Source: Candidatus Moraniibacteriota bacterium (GTDB taxonomy: Bacteria > Patescibacteriota > Minisyncoccia > Moranbacterales > DUUL01). From it: DNA of 36,936 nucleotides. The stretch covers positions 1-36,936 of the forward strand of contig DUUL01000012.1 in NCBI GenBank assembly GCA_012841575.1, given 5' to 3'. The position numbers and the translations under genes were made by a program. This document shows positions 6,794-17,347 of the stretch, one piece after another (the first letter of the stretch is position 1; each line of letters opens with the position of its first letter). Below the pieces are notes generated by a model. That model worked only from the letters and a program-made list of their open reading frames with translations, was not told where the DNA came from and made no database searches.

Positions 6794-8062
6794 CTAACAA
6801 CAATGCAACTGATCTGGAGTCTCATCGGAATCTTTTTGTCCAAAGGGATTACCGGTGCTTTTAGTCTTATCAATCATTTTAATGTTCTGCTCTGTTTGCA
6901 GTTCTTCTATTTCTTGTTGCTCACGAATCTTTCGCACGTAACCATCTAATGGGATCTTCATCGGACAATTAAAACTGCACGTCTCACAAAGAGTACAATT
7001 GAAACTGCCCCCCGCTCTTGCCTTCACTAAAGAAGCTTCCCCCAATTTAGCTGCCATTACAATTCCCTTTGAACCAGCAAATTTTCCTCCGAATTTTTTT
7101 CCCATTTGATGATAAACTGGACAAAAATTTAAACACGCTCCGCAACTTATGCACTGATTCATTTTCTCAAATCCCTCTTTCATCATTTTTCTGCGTCCAT
7201 TGTCTAACAAAATAATCATTACCTCCTGCGCTCCCTGTGCTCCCTGAACTAACTGATTTTCAATATCAGCTGTCTTAGATGGACCAGCAATCACTGAAAT
7301 ATACTGCGGTTGATCCTGACCAGTGCCAAAAATTGCTGCTGCTTGACAAAGCTCGGTGGCATCTTGCACTGACTCTACTAATTTATCAATTCCACAAATA
7401 ATTAAATGCTTACGTGGCAGACGGGTAATTAAAGATATATTCCCCTCATTCTCAAGCAAAATAACTTCTCCGGTTTTAGTAAAAAAATTAGCTCCCGTAA
7501 TTCCAGCATCCGCTTGTAAAATTTCCTCCCTAATTTTTCTTGACAAATAGCGAGTAATCGCTTCTGGATCTGATTCAACCTCTTCACCATAATACTCTTT
7601 AATTCTCTTTGCAATTTCAGTGCTGTCTAGGTGTAATGCTGGTAAAACATAGTGTTGATCTTCCGCCTTCAATAAGTCAACTACAAAATCACCTAAGTCA
7701 GTTGAATGCAATTTCTTTCCTTTGCTTGCTAAAATATCTTCAAGATTAATCTCTTGACCAGTGTTAGTTTTTGACTTGACTAGATTATTGCAATCTACTA
7801 AAAACTCTTCAATTTTACTACTAGCCATTTGCTCATCAAGCGCTTCAAAAACCTGGAAACCATGGGCTTTTAAGTTTCTCTTAGCCACTTCTAAATTATT
7901 CTCAAAATCAACAAAGGTACCTGCTCTCTTCTTAGACATTTTCTCTCTATAATCATCTTTACTTAAACCAAGTCTGGCTAATGCCTTACGTCGCTTGACT
8001 CCATATTTATGCGCCACCTCTTTAATTGATCTTTTCGCACCTTGACTTAAAAAATTATCCAT
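6794..8062 (-). CDS. LutB-like iron-sulfur protein (LUD domain plus two 4Fe-4S motifs)
   Basis: This resembles LutB of the LutABC complex, which oxidises L-lactate to pyruvate. The LUD domain spans about 55-300, including GITGANFFTKTGEVILLENE (187-206) and LPRKHLIICGI. Two four-cysteine motifs follow: C304/C307/C310/C314 (CISCGACLNFCP) and C356/C359/C362/C366 (CTLCETCSFNCP), each expected to bind a 4Fe-4S cluster. A GNPFG segment at 404-408 recalls the linker found in fused GlcF/HdrD-type proteins, and the chain ends in Cys-Cys. The matching Cys-rich CCG subunit is encoded at 9643, three genes upstream on the same strand. No LutC is visible. Lactate is the likeliest substrate by family, but this is not proven here. 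Confidence 0.82.
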   Translation of the reverse strand: MDNFLSQGAKRSIKEVAHKYGVKRRKALARLGLSKDDYREKMSKKRAGTFVDFENNLEVAKRNLKAHGFQVFEALDEQMASSKIEEFLVDCNNLVKSKTNTGQEINLEDILASKGKKLHSTDLGDFVVDLLKAEDQHYVLPALHLDSTEIAKRIKEYYGEEVESDPEAITRYLSRKIREEILQADAGITGANFFTKTGEVILLENEGNISLITRLPRKHLIICGIDKLVESVQDATELCQAAAIFGTGQDQPQYISVIAGPSKTADIENQLVQGAQGAQEVMIILLDNGRRKMMKEGFEKMNQCISCGACLNFCPVYHQMGKKFGGKFAGSKGIVMAAKLGEASLVKARAGGSFNCTLCETCSFNCPMKIPLDGYVRKIREQQEIEELQTEQNIKMIDKTKSTGNPFGQKDSDETPDQLHCC

Positions 8063-8100
8063 TTATAAGTGTAATTAATACTTGCTTTATCATTGTTAAT

Positions 8101-8808
8101 TTAAAATGCAATATACTCTTTCCAGACTCGATAAAGTTCAGCAGTTGAACTCAAGTCGCGCGAATTATACTGGGCAATTTCTAAGTATTTTCCTTCTCCA
8201 AATAATCTGGTCACATCATCACCGTTCACGCCATCTGCCTTGGGGCTTTTTATGCCAAAAGCTCGACACGCCATATGCAAATTAACTTTCCCCCATGTTG
8301 CACCATAAAAATTAAGCTGCTCCATTAAATCGATATGTTTTGCATTAGTTGGTTGTGCGTTTAGATAGCGGTTAGCCAGTAAATTTTTTGATGGTCGAAT
8401 ACGATGTACTGCGCTTCTCAGCATCAAAAAAGGCGCATCAAAACCTCGTCCATTAAAACTAATGAAGGTATCTGCACTTTCTGCCACTCTCCAAAAATTT
8501 TCTAAAATCTCTTCCTCGCTCAAAGGTTTGAATTTTATTCCATTTTCCTCTTTTTCCTCAGTGTCTTTTAAATTTTGATAATAGACTGCTCCTTTTTCCG
8601 ATTCTACATCCAGCACACCAACTGCTACAATCTGTGCTGTTAAAGGAGAGAAGACAGTTTCCTCTTTAATTTTTGCCAGCTCACGCTCTAACTCTTCAGG
8701 TGAATTAGACTTCGCCTCTGCTTTTTTTCTAAATAAATTCTGGGTTGTTTGATCCATTTTTTCAAAGTCTTCTCCGGCAGTCTCAATGTCAAAAACAATT
8801 TTGGGCAT
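8101..8808 (-). CDS. DEDDy-type 3'-5' exonuclease (PolB-like, RNase H fold)
   Basis: The protein has the three exonuclease motifs of the DEDDy class: FDIET with D7 and E9 (Exo I), SFNGRGFDAPFL with D124 (Exo II), and YNSRD with Y214 and D218 (Exo III). The NGRGFD form is typical of the stand-alone predicted PolB-like 3'-5' exonucleases. No polymerase domain is attached. The length of 235 residues is close to the usual size. It would trim DNA or RNA 3' ends; the substrate is not evident. It sits between a small anchored protein and the LutB-like gene on the same strand, 38 nt from the latter. Confidence 0.85.
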   Translation of the reverse strand: MPKIVFDIETAGEDFEKMDQTTQNLFRKKAEAKSNSPEELERELAKIKEETVFSPLTAQIVAVGVLDVESEKGAVYYQNLKDTEEKEENGIKFKPLSEEEILENFWRVAESADTFISFNGRGFDAPFLMLRSAVHRIRPSKNLLANRYLNAQPTNAKHIDLMEQLNFYGATWGKVNLHMACRAFGIKSPKADGVNGDDVTRLFGEGKYLEIAQYNSRDLSSTAELYRVWKEYIAF

Positions 8809-8842
8809 AACTACTTTAATTTAAATAATTATCTTATTAATT

Positions 8843-9091
8843 TTATTGCTCTTTTACTTCTCGATAGGTTTTCTTGATCTGTTCTTTAATTTGATCATCA
8901 ATTTCATCTGGCACTAAATCACCCTCTGGATTATGAATGGTTGCCTCACGATAAATCAAACCAACAACTTTTCTAGCGCCGATCTTTAATTTCTCTTCTA
9001 CATTACTCCAACCAATCAAGCTACCCCAGATAAAAACAACTAGTGCCAACAAAATTAATAGCGTGAAAAATGTTTTTATTAACTTGAACAT
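8843..9091 (-). CDS. small single-helix anchored protein, unknown function
   Basis: I do not recognise this 82-residue protein. Residues 1-27 form one strongly hydrophobic N-terminal helix with two lysines near the start, i.e. a membrane anchor or uncleaved signal. The remainder is soluble, with an acidic stretch (PDEIDDQIKEQ) and a helical C-terminus. It begins 1 nt after the stop of the YgjP-like gene, so the two are probably translated from one message. Confidence 0.7.
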   Translation of the reverse strand: MFKLIKTFFTLLILLALVVFIWGSLIGWSNVEEKLKIGARKVVGLIYREATIHNPEGDLVPDEIDDQIKEQIKKTYREVKEQ

Positions 9092-9092
9092 C

Positions 9093-9614
9093 TTATTTAT
9101 TCCTTAATTCTTGTGAAAAAAATTTGCAATCTGCAATAGTCTCTTCAACTAGCCTCCAGAAATTTACTGAATGATTCATCTCCTTAAGATGACACAACTC
9201 ATGAACAACCAAGTAGCTAACCAGTTCATCTGGAAGCAAAACCACCCGCCAGTTAAAATTTAAATTACCTCGACTGCTACAAGATCCCCAGCGCGTAGTT
9301 TGATTACGAATGGCAATTCTTCCGTATTTAAAATTGTAGTGGCTATTATAGTAGTCTATTTTGCTTTTGACCAGTGCTAGCGCCAGTGGTTTATTTTTTA
9401 AATAATCTTCTTGATTTCCAAACTCCAGAAGACTTAGATTTTTGTGAATTGACTTTTGCTTTAAATTTTCCCGAATCCAATCTATTTTTTCTGCCACGAA
9501 GTTCTCCGCTGTGCGCCGATTGGACCAAAAGGGATAAGTTACTAAAGCACCATCTCGCTTTAAAGTAATTTTAATATGTCGATTAAGGCGGTTGCGCCGA
9601 TAAATAATATTCAA
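9093..9614 (-). CDS. YgjP-type zinc metallohydrolase
   Basis: The protein ends in the YgjP/DUF45 metallopeptidase-like domain. The zinc site is HELCHLKEMNH (H138, E139, H142, with H148), preceded by the family hallmark TRWGSCSSRGNLNFNWR at about 107-123. The N-terminal part has the typical V-x-x-x-x-RRTAE segment. The length of 173 is slightly short for the family (usually 220-240). Some members are reported to hydrolyse UTP and others may be peptidases; the sequence alone does not decide. It lies in the cluster between the LutA-like and LutB-like genes, all on the same strand. Confidence 0.88.
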   Translation of the reverse strand: MNIIYRRNRLNRHIKITLKRDGALVTYPFWSNRRTAENFVAEKIDWIRENLKQKSIHKNLSLLEFGNQEDYLKNKPLALALVKSKIDYYNSHYNFKYGRIAIRNQTTRWGSCSSRGNLNFNWRVVLLPDELVSYLVVHELCHLKEMNHSVNFWRLVEETIADCKFFSQELRNK

Positions 9615-9642
9615 TGCTTCTAGTTATTCTTCTTAATTACCC

Positions 9643-10362
9643 CTAAAAATCAAACAAATGACTAATATCGATCACTTCCATTTTTTCTCCCTGATTATTT
9701 TTTAAATGAGCCATGCACATTGAACAAGCAGTGATTAAAACTCGTGCTTCCGTTTGCACGGCCTGAGAAATACGATCTTCAGCAACACGTTTTGCTAACC
9801 CTTGGTTATTGGCGCTAACTCCTCCTCCGCCTCCACAACAAAAGCTATCCTCTCGATTTAGCTCCATCTCCACCAAATCATAGCCCGCTGCTTGGATGAT
9901 TTTCCTAGGCTGCTCATAAATTCCCAATCGACGACCTAAGTGACAAGGATCATGATAAGTCGCCTTAGTCTCTGGTTGCACTTTTTTAAGCTTAGTTAAG
10001 CTCTTATTAATTATTTCTGTTATATGCAACACTTCTATTTTCCAACTCTCTCCTAATAGTTTCGAGTAATCATTACGAAAAGTCGCCACGCAACCGGGAC
10101 AGTTTGAAACAATTCTTCTTATTCCATGCTCCTCAAAAATCTTCTTATTTTTCTGGGCTAGTTCAGAAAAAACCTGTTTACTACCAGCATTTTTAATCGG
10201 CGAGCCACAGCAAACCTCTTTATCCTTCAACATAATAAAATCAATCCCCTCCCATTTTAAAATTTGCTTGTAATTTTCCACTAAATCCTTAGTTGCAAAT
10301 TTAGTTAAACAACCAGGATAGTAAAGTGTATTACCAGCAAAAAGCTTATTTAAAAATCCCAT
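9643..10362 (-). CDS. LutA/HdrB-like protein with two CCG iron-sulfur domains
   Basis: Two CCG (cysteine-rich) domains are complete. The first has C18 (YYPGC), C51-C52 (VCCGSP) and C88/C91 (CPGC). The second has C140 (DPCHLGRR), C175-C176 (FCCGGGGG) and C213/C216 (CSMC). Such pairs hold iron-sulfur clusters in LutA, GlcF and heterodisulfide reductase B. The length of 239 residues matches LutA. It most likely works with the LutB-like protein at 6794 as an electron-transferring oxidoreductase, probably in lactate or similar organic-acid oxidation. It is the first gene of the minus-strand cluster and has a candidate promoter at 10393..10421. Confidence 0.84.
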   Translation of the reverse strand: MGFLNKLFAGNTLYYPGCLTKFATKDLVENYKQILKWEGIDFIMLKDKEVCCGSPIKNAGSKQVFSELAQKNKKIFEEHGIRRIVSNCPGCVATFRNDYSKLLGESWKIEVLHITEIINKSLTKLKKVQPETKATYHDPCHLGRRLGIYEQPRKIIQAAGYDLVEMELNREDSFCCGGGGGVSANNQGLAKRVAEDRISQAVQTEARVLITACSMCMAHLKNNQGEKMEVIDISHLFDF

Positions 10363-10392
10363 TCATTAAATTCCTATTAATTAATCCCTGAT

Positions 10393-10421
10393 ATTGTACT
10401 ACACTCACCACTATTTCACAA
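10393..10421 (-). promoter_or_regulatory. promoter for the LutA/LutB-like cluster
   Basis: On the minus strand TTGTGA (10421..10416, 4/6) is followed after 17 nt by TACAAT (10398..10393, 5/6). It overlaps the divergent plus-strand promoter at 10415-10442, so the two may compete. Confidence 0.45.
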
Positions 10422-10442
10422 ACTATTTAAAACAGCTATACT
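10415..10442 (+). promoter_or_regulatory. promoter for the O-antigen ligase gene
   Basis: TTCACA (10415-10420, 5/6) is followed after 16 nt by TATACT (10437-10442, 5/6). Transcription would start about 15 nt before the ATG at 10464. Confidence 0.55.
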
Positions 10443-10463
10443 TAAACAAAAGTCACTTATTTT

Positions 10464-11777
10464 ATGCAAAAAAATCAACTTCAAAAAATAGCTTCTTATT
10501 GTTTATACCTTGTAATTATTCTGATTCCCTTTAATGCACGTCACATTCTAAACTTCGAAAAGATTAAAGCAATTGAGGGTTTTAGAGAAAATCTTTCTTG
10601 GTCTGTTTATTTTTTTGACCCAATTCTCATCTTTCTGTTTATAGCAATCTTGTTGATTCACTTCTCTCATAAGAGAGTAAATTTTAATTTGAAAAAAGTC
10701 ATCTATCAACCGCTATTTTGGCTTTTCCTCATTATTATTTTAAACTTACTTTTGTCCAATGAAAAAAATTTAGCAATTTATCAAATCATCAGATTAACAA
10801 TCGCTATTGGCCTTTTCCTTTCAATTAGATTTTCACTTAGAGACAAAAAGGTGAAATCCAACGTTGTCCTGTTAATTTTTATCGGCGGAATTTTTCAGTC
10901 TCTAATTGCTGCCCTTCAATTTATTCTTCAAAAATCAGTTGGCCTAAAAATAATTGGAGAAAGTGTGATTGCACCCAATGTTTTGGGTGTAGCTAAGTTT
11001 GAAATTTATGGAGAAAAAATACTACGAGCTTATGGCACTTTTCCTCATCCTAATTTACTGGCAGTTTTTCTGGTTTTAAGTCTAGCAAGTGGCTGGTGGC
11101 TTTGGACTCAGAGGAACCAAAAAATAAAGTCTTTGTATTTGCTAGCTGGAACACTCTTTATTGGTGTCGGATTAATAGCAACTTTTTCTCGAAGTGGTTT
11201 TCTTGCCGCCTTTTTATTATTAATACTTTTTCTTTTAAATAACTGGAAGAAAATAGCTAATCCATTAAAAATAGTTTTTGCCCAAAAGACAGCGCTTGCC
11301 CTGGCTGGTTTACTTCTTATTTTGGGAATAGGTTTTTCTGTCTATAAATTAGTTCAGCCTAGATTGTGCTATAATTGCCCGGAAGAAAATTCTATTCAAC
11401 TGCGTAGAACTTACTCAACTTATGCACAAAAAATTATTACTGAAAAACCGCTCCTAGGAGTCGGTTTTGGTAGTTTTACCCTTATTCTAAAAGAAAAAAG
11501 CACCGAGTTGGCTAACTATGGAATTCAACCGGTGCATAATTTATATTTACTAATCGCAACTGAATTAGGAGTTCTTGGTTTAGTCTTTTGGCTTTTGTTT
11601 GTTTTAAAATACAGTCACGCCACCAAACGAAATTTATCTAATCCATTTTTTTCAACTCTGCTGGTTTTTCTCTTAGTTGGCTTCATCGATCACTACTTTT
11701 GGACTCTCCCTCAAGGACAATTGATTTTCTACCTATCCTTAGCTCTACAAGAAAAACTGAAGGTAAGTATGGCTTAA
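10464..11777 (+). CDS. O-antigen ligase/polymerase (Wzy_C family) membrane protein
   Basis: A 437-residue polytopic membrane protein with about 10-12 predicted helices. A large loop before the last helices holds the family motif G-V-G-x-G-S-F, then PVHNLYLLIATELGVLGL at about 354-371, where the H-N-x-x-L and E-x-G pattern is typical of the Wzy_C domain. Members polymerise or ligate lipid-linked sugar repeats at the outer face of the membrane. In a CPR cell this could build a surface glycan or glycosylate S-layer proteins; that is inference. It stands alone on the plus strand with its own promoter. Its stop is 1 nt from the murD stop on the other strand, with no terminator between them. Confidence 0.82.
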   Translation: MQKNQLQKIASYCLYLVIILIPFNARHILNFEKIKAIEGFRENLSWSVYFFDPILIFLFIAILLIHFSHKRVNFNLKKVIYQPLFWLFLIIILNLLLSNEKNLAIYQIIRLTIAIGLFLSIRFSLRDKKVKSNVVLLIFIGGIFQSLIAALQFILQKSVGLKIIGESVIAPNVLGVAKFEIYGEKILRAYGTFPHPNLLAVFLVLSLASGWWLWTQRNQKIKSLYLLAGTLFIGVGLIATFSRSGFLAAFLLLILFLLNNWKKIANPLKIVFAQKTALALAGLLLILGIGFSVYKLVQPRLCYNCPEENSIQLRRTYSTYAQKIITEKPLLGVGFGSFTLILKEKSTELANYGIQPVHNLYLLIATELGVLGLVFWLLFVLKYSHATKRNLSNPFFSTLLVFLLVGFIDHYFWTLPQGQLIFYLSLALQEKLKVSMA

Positions 11778-11778
11778 A

Positions 11779-13209
11779 TTAAAGCAACTCCACTGCTTTT
11801 TTAAATTTTTCTCCCCGATCAAACTCATTAGCAAACATTCCAAAACTAGCACATCCTGGAGAAAGTAAGACTACCCGACCAATATTTTCTCCGTCTTTTT
11901 CTGTAAAACCATCTTTCTTAGCTATTTCATAAGCTTCTTGCGTTGCTGTCTCAATATTGTCGTAAGTTGCTGCGATCTTATTCTCTCCATCATGGCCTAT
12001 GATTAGCTTTTTTAATCCCCCAGTTGCCACCCCATTCAACAAAAAAACTTTTCTGATTAATTCTTGCTCAACAATCTCTTTGGCCAAACCATCTAGCTCT
12101 AAATTTTTATTAGCACCACCAGCAATTAAATAAATTGGTCGTTTAAAAGAATTAAAAGCTGCAATAGCTGACTCTGGAGTAGTGGCAGCCGTGTCATTAT
12201 AAAATGAGACTTCTCCAATCTTTCTAATAAACTCTAACCTATGAGGAATATTTTTGAATTTCTTAATCGCCTGCTTAATTGGCTTGATATCTATACCAAA
12301 AACCAATGCTGCTGCTACTGCTGCCAAAACATTGCTTATATTATGTGCCCCTCGCATCCTAATTTCATCAATATCAATAATCAATTCCTCATTAATTCCT
12401 GATTTGTAATAAATCTCCTTGTCTTTGAGATAAACAATCCTATCCTGATCTGACTTTGACTGAGAAAAGAAAACCACCTGACTAGGTGCCACTTGAGAAA
12501 AATTCCAATCTTCTTCTTGATCATAATTCACAACCAGAAAATCATTTCTTTTTTGATTTTCAAATATCGCCTGTTTATCTTTAACATAGGTGCTCATTGA
12601 AGAATAGTGATTAAGGTGATCGGGATAAATATTAGTAATCACGGCTATCTTAGGGCTAAGTTCAGTTCTCCTTAGCCCAGATAAACGCCAAGAAGAAAGT
12701 TCGAAAACTACTGGCGTATCTTTTTTAATCTTATCTAATTTACTCATGAGACTGCCTTGACCAATTCCAACCGCTACTGGCTTTTTGCCTGCCGCTTCCA
12801 AAATATTAAAAATTAGAGTTGATGTTGTTGTCTTTCCTTTGGTTCCAGTTACTCCAATAATATTTTTACTAGGACAAAATTGAAAAAATAAACTAGCGTC
12901 AACCTCAACTGGAATTTTCTTTGCCAATGCCGCCTGAATATATTTATCCCTCCAAGGCACACTGGGATTTTTTACAACTAAATCTGCATTAATAAAATCA
13001 TCTAGGTGGTGCTGTCCCAAAACTAGCCTTAAGTTTTTAATACCTGCCATCTTTTTCAATGAAGGAGCTAATTCCTCCCTTGATTTCATATCAGTAGCGG
13101 TTACCCTAGCTCCTTCGTTCAATAGCCACAAAATCATATCCACTGCTCCACCATGCAAGCCGATTCCCATCACCGTTACTTTTTTATTTTTAAAACTAAT
13201 TTTACTCAT
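11779..13209 (-). CDS. murD: UDP-N-acetylmuramoylalanine--D-glutamate ligase
   Basis: MurD adds D-glutamate to UDP-MurNAc-L-Ala in cytoplasmic peptidoglycan synthesis, using ATP. The N-terminal Rossmann-like domain starts with VMGIGLHGG, the central domain has the ATP loop GVTGTKGKTTTS, and the Mur ligase signature ELSSWRLSGL then ITNIYPDHLNHY follows. The C-terminal domain has the NDTAATTPESA block. I take the ATG at 13209 as the start; a TTG two codons upstream (13215) is possible but less likely. The length of 476 residues is slightly long for MurD. It lies 47 nt after gap and runs convergent with the O-antigen ligase gene. Confidence 0.94.
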   Translation of the reverse strand: MSKISFKNKKVTVMGIGLHGGAVDMILWLLNEGARVTATDMKSREELAPSLKKMAGIKNLRLVLGQHHLDDFINADLVVKNPSVPWRDKYIQAALAKKIPVEVDASLFFQFCPSKNIIGVTGTKGKTTTSTLIFNILEAAGKKPVAVGIGQGSLMSKLDKIKKDTPVVFELSSWRLSGLRRTELSPKIAVITNIYPDHLNHYSSMSTYVKDKQAIFENQKRNDFLVVNYDQEEDWNFSQVAPSQVVFFSQSKSDQDRIVYLKDKEIYYKSGINEELIIDIDEIRMRGAHNISNVLAAVAAALVFGIDIKPIKQAIKKFKNIPHRLEFIRKIGEVSFYNDTAATTPESAIAAFNSFKRPIYLIAGGANKNLELDGLAKEIVEQELIRKVFLLNGVATGGLKKLIIGHDGENKIAATYDNIETATQEAYEIAKKDGFTEKDGENIGRVVLLSPGCASFGMFANEFDRGEKFKKAVELL

Positions 13210-13256
13210 TCTCAATTTGAGCTTTATGGCAAATAATCCAATAAAAACTAAGTTAA

Positions 13257-14252
13257 CTACCTCATTAATTCAGTTAGATCTGCTAAACGAACACTATAGC
13301 CCCACTCATTATCATACCAACCAACTACCTTCACCAAATTACCGTCGACTACTTTTGTTAATTCAGATTGAATAATCACTGAATGTGGATCACCAATTAT
13401 ATCAGCTGAAACTAATGCTTCATTAGTCACCTTCATAATGTCTTTTAACTCTCCTTCAGCTGCTTCCTGGAAAGTCGCATTAACTTCCTCCTCACTCACA
13501 TCCTTTCCCAAAACTGCCACCACGTCACTAGCTGATCCAACTAAAGTTGGCACTCGAAAGCTCATCCCATCAAACTTTCCCTTTAAGTCAGACATCGTTA
13601 AGGTTGCTGCTACCGCTGCTCCAGTTGTTGAGGGAATGATATTAACTGCTGCTGCACGACCTCTTCGCATGTCTTTTTTCCCACCTGGACCATCAACCAA
13701 TAACTGAGTCGCTGTATAGCTATGAACTGTTGTCATTAATGACTTCTCCACACCAAAGTTATCCTTCAAGACTTTAATCATCGGCGCAATGCAGTTGGTG
13801 GTACAAGAAGCCATAGAAACAATACTGTCCTCTGCAGTCAACTCTTTTTCATTACAGCCAAGTACAATTGTTTTAATCGTTTCGTCTTTTGTTGGTGCAG
13901 AAATAATCACTTTTTTGGCACCAGCCTGTAGATGTTTTTGCGTCCCCTCTCGATCAGTAAAAACTCCAGTGCTTTCTAAGACTAAATCAACCCCCAACTC
14001 TTCCCAGGGCAAGTTAGCTGGATCTTTCTCGCATAGAATCGTAATTTCCTTTCCATCAATCACTAGCTTATCGCCGACAACTTCTATAGATTTTTCATAA
14101 ACTCCGTAGGCAGTGTCATACTTCATTAAATAAATTAAATTCTCTAACTCACCCAGATCATTAACTGCCACCAATTCCAAATCTGGTCGATCAAGAATAA
14201 TCTTAGCATAAGCTCGACCAATTCGACCAAAACCATTAATTGCGATTTTCAT
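13257..14252 (-). CDS. gap: type I glyceraldehyde-3-phosphate dehydrogenase
   Basis: GAPDH oxidises glyceraldehyde-3-phosphate to 1,3-bisphosphoglycerate with NAD in glycolysis. The protein begins KIAINGFGRIGR, the NAD-binding turn. VNDLGE (around D32) favours NAD over NADP. The active site is ASCTTNCIAP with catalytic C150, and H177 lies in TTVHSYT. The C-terminus WYDNEWGYSVRL is typical. The length of 331 is normal. It sits between the broken Cys-rich gene and murD on the same strand. Together with the [FeFe]-hydrogenase it fits a fermentative, glycolytic energy metabolism. Confidence 0.97.
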   Translation of the reverse strand: MKIAINGFGRIGRAYAKIILDRPDLELVAVNDLGELENLIYLMKYDTAYGVYEKSIEVVGDKLVIDGKEITILCEKDPANLPWEELGVDLVLESTGVFTDREGTQKHLQAGAKKVIISAPTKDETIKTIVLGCNEKELTAEDSIVSMASCTTNCIAPMIKVLKDNFGVEKSLMTTVHSYTATQLLVDGPGGKKDMRRGRAAAVNIIPSTTGAAVAATLTMSDLKGKFDGMSFRVPTLVGSASDVVAVLGKDVSEEEVNATFQEAAEGELKDIMKVTNEALVSADIIGDPHSVIIQSELTKVVDGNLVKVVGWYDNEWGYSVRLADLTELMR

Positions 14253-14286
14253 TTTAATTTTTTAGTTATTAATTGATTATAATAAG

Positions 14287-14571
14287 TCAGTCTCTACAAC
14301 CACTTAAATTACAAACTTCTTTGCAAACTGGAGGCAGCTTTAAATCATCCAAATTATAACTTGTGCAGTCACGACCACAATCGAATCTATCCACCTTATC
14401 ACTAGAAACATTTAACCCCGCCTTGAAACATTCATTTTTAGAAGAATATTGTAACCTACTAATTATCTCTCCATTTTTATATAAACTTAATGTCCACTCT
14501 TATTTTTTCAAAAGAAAAAATAAGCTCAAAAAAATGATTAATAAGATTAAAATAATTATTATTTTTTTCAT
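14287..14571 (-). pseudogene. small membrane-anchored Cys-rich protein with an in-frame stop
   Basis: This fills most of the 375-nt gap between gyrB and gap. From the ATG at 14571 the frame encodes two lysines and a very hydrophobic helix (residues 4-21). It then meets TAA at 14502..14500 (codon 24) and continues open in the same frame for 70 codons to TGA at 14289..14287. The second part has a W-T-L-S-L-Y-x-N-G segment and six cysteines (C48, C65, C69, C83, C87, C92) in the patterns FDCGRDC and VCKEVCNLSGC, which looks like a genuine secreted or anchored domain. One base change (CAA or AAA to TAA) would explain the break. No in-frame ATG follows the stop. Alternatives are stop readthrough or a base-calling error. 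The family is not one I can name. Confidence 0.6.
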
Positions 14572-14627
14572 TCCCTTAGAATTGATCGGTGTATATAATG
14601 ATAAATTATCTATCTTAATAAAAGCCC

Positions 14628-16628
<2,001 letters not shown>

Positions 16629-16737
16629 TTAATTACACTATCTTATTCTTCTAAATAAACAAAAACCTTTCTCGCCCAAATATTCTTCTCACCAAAAGCT
16701 CAACTTAATAAAAAAACAACTGTCACTTTTCCAAAAA

Positions 16738-17130
16738 TTACCTTGAAAGAAAATATAATTCCACCATTAGCACTGCTCCCATCGCTAATAACCCATCCCA
16801 CCAAACCAACACTCGAAAGCTTTGCATTAACAATAAAATCACCAACATTAAAGACAGCAGCGCACCTTGACGTAAACACAATAAAACCCTATCTGCCACC
16901 TCCCGCTCATCTCGTATTTTACCCTGAAACCAAAGTAACAATAGGGTAAAAATTCCTGTTCCCGCTAACCAAAAAAATAAATAAAAAACCAAAACTGGAA
17001 TAATAGTGCGATTAACTGGCCATTCAACCGCGCCCTGATCAGAATATGCTGGTAAAAAATTAATCACCAAAACCAAACCGATCAATCCAACTAAAACCAA
17101 AAACCACATTCTCAACTTAAATGTTCCCAT
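16738..17130 (-). CDS. four-helix membrane protein of unknown function
   Basis: I do not recognise this 130-residue protein. Hydrophobic helices lie at about 8-27, 45-68, 86-105 and 109-127. A charged segment (GKIRDEREVADR) sits between helices 2 and 3 and would face the cytoplasm if the positive-inside rule holds. It lies upstream of gyrB on the same strand, with 136 nt between, and has its own promoter at 17242..17270 giving a leader of about 105 nt. No functional residues can be named. Confidence 0.72.
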   Translation of the reverse strand: MGTFKLRMWFLVLVGLIGLVLVINFLPAYSDQGAVEWPVNRTIIPVLVFYLFFWLAGTGIFTLLLLWFQGKIRDEREVADRVLLCLRQGALLSLMLVILLLMQSFRVLVWWDGLLAMGAVLMVELYFLSR

Positions 17131-17241
17131 TTAGCTTATTTTTATTTTTTATTTTTCCATAAATTATCAAGCCACTCATTCGCTAAGATAATTTAAAACC
17201 AATCATCACTTCAACCAGAAAACATTCTCTCCAACAAGGCA

Positions 17242-17270
17242 ATTATACCTTAATCCAAAACAAAAATCAA
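17242..17270 (-). promoter_or_regulatory. promoter for the membrane protein at 16738
   Basis: On the minus strand TTGATT (17270..17265, 4/6) is followed after 17 nt by a perfect TATAAT (17247..17242). It separates the dgkA-ybeY group from the 16738/gyrB group. The rest of the 217-nt gap holds a weak 5-bp hairpin (ACTGC/GCAGT near 17281-17294), without a T-tract, after the lipid kinase gene. Confidence 0.6.
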
Positions 17271-17347
17271 ACTTGAGACTGCTCTTGCAGTAGCACAAAA
17301 AACTGATTATTTCTATTTGGATAGCAAAAACCGCAACCAATTATTAT

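Noticed and set aside
14500-14502. Stop-codon reassignment (alternative genetic code)
   Set aside because: TAA and TGA end conserved proteins at the expected places, and no conserved gene contains in-frame TGA or TAA. A single nonsense change is simpler.
17279-17296. Terminator after the lipid kinase gene
   Set aside because: The 5-bp ACTGC/GCAGT hairpin has no adjoining T-tract, so it is too weak to call.
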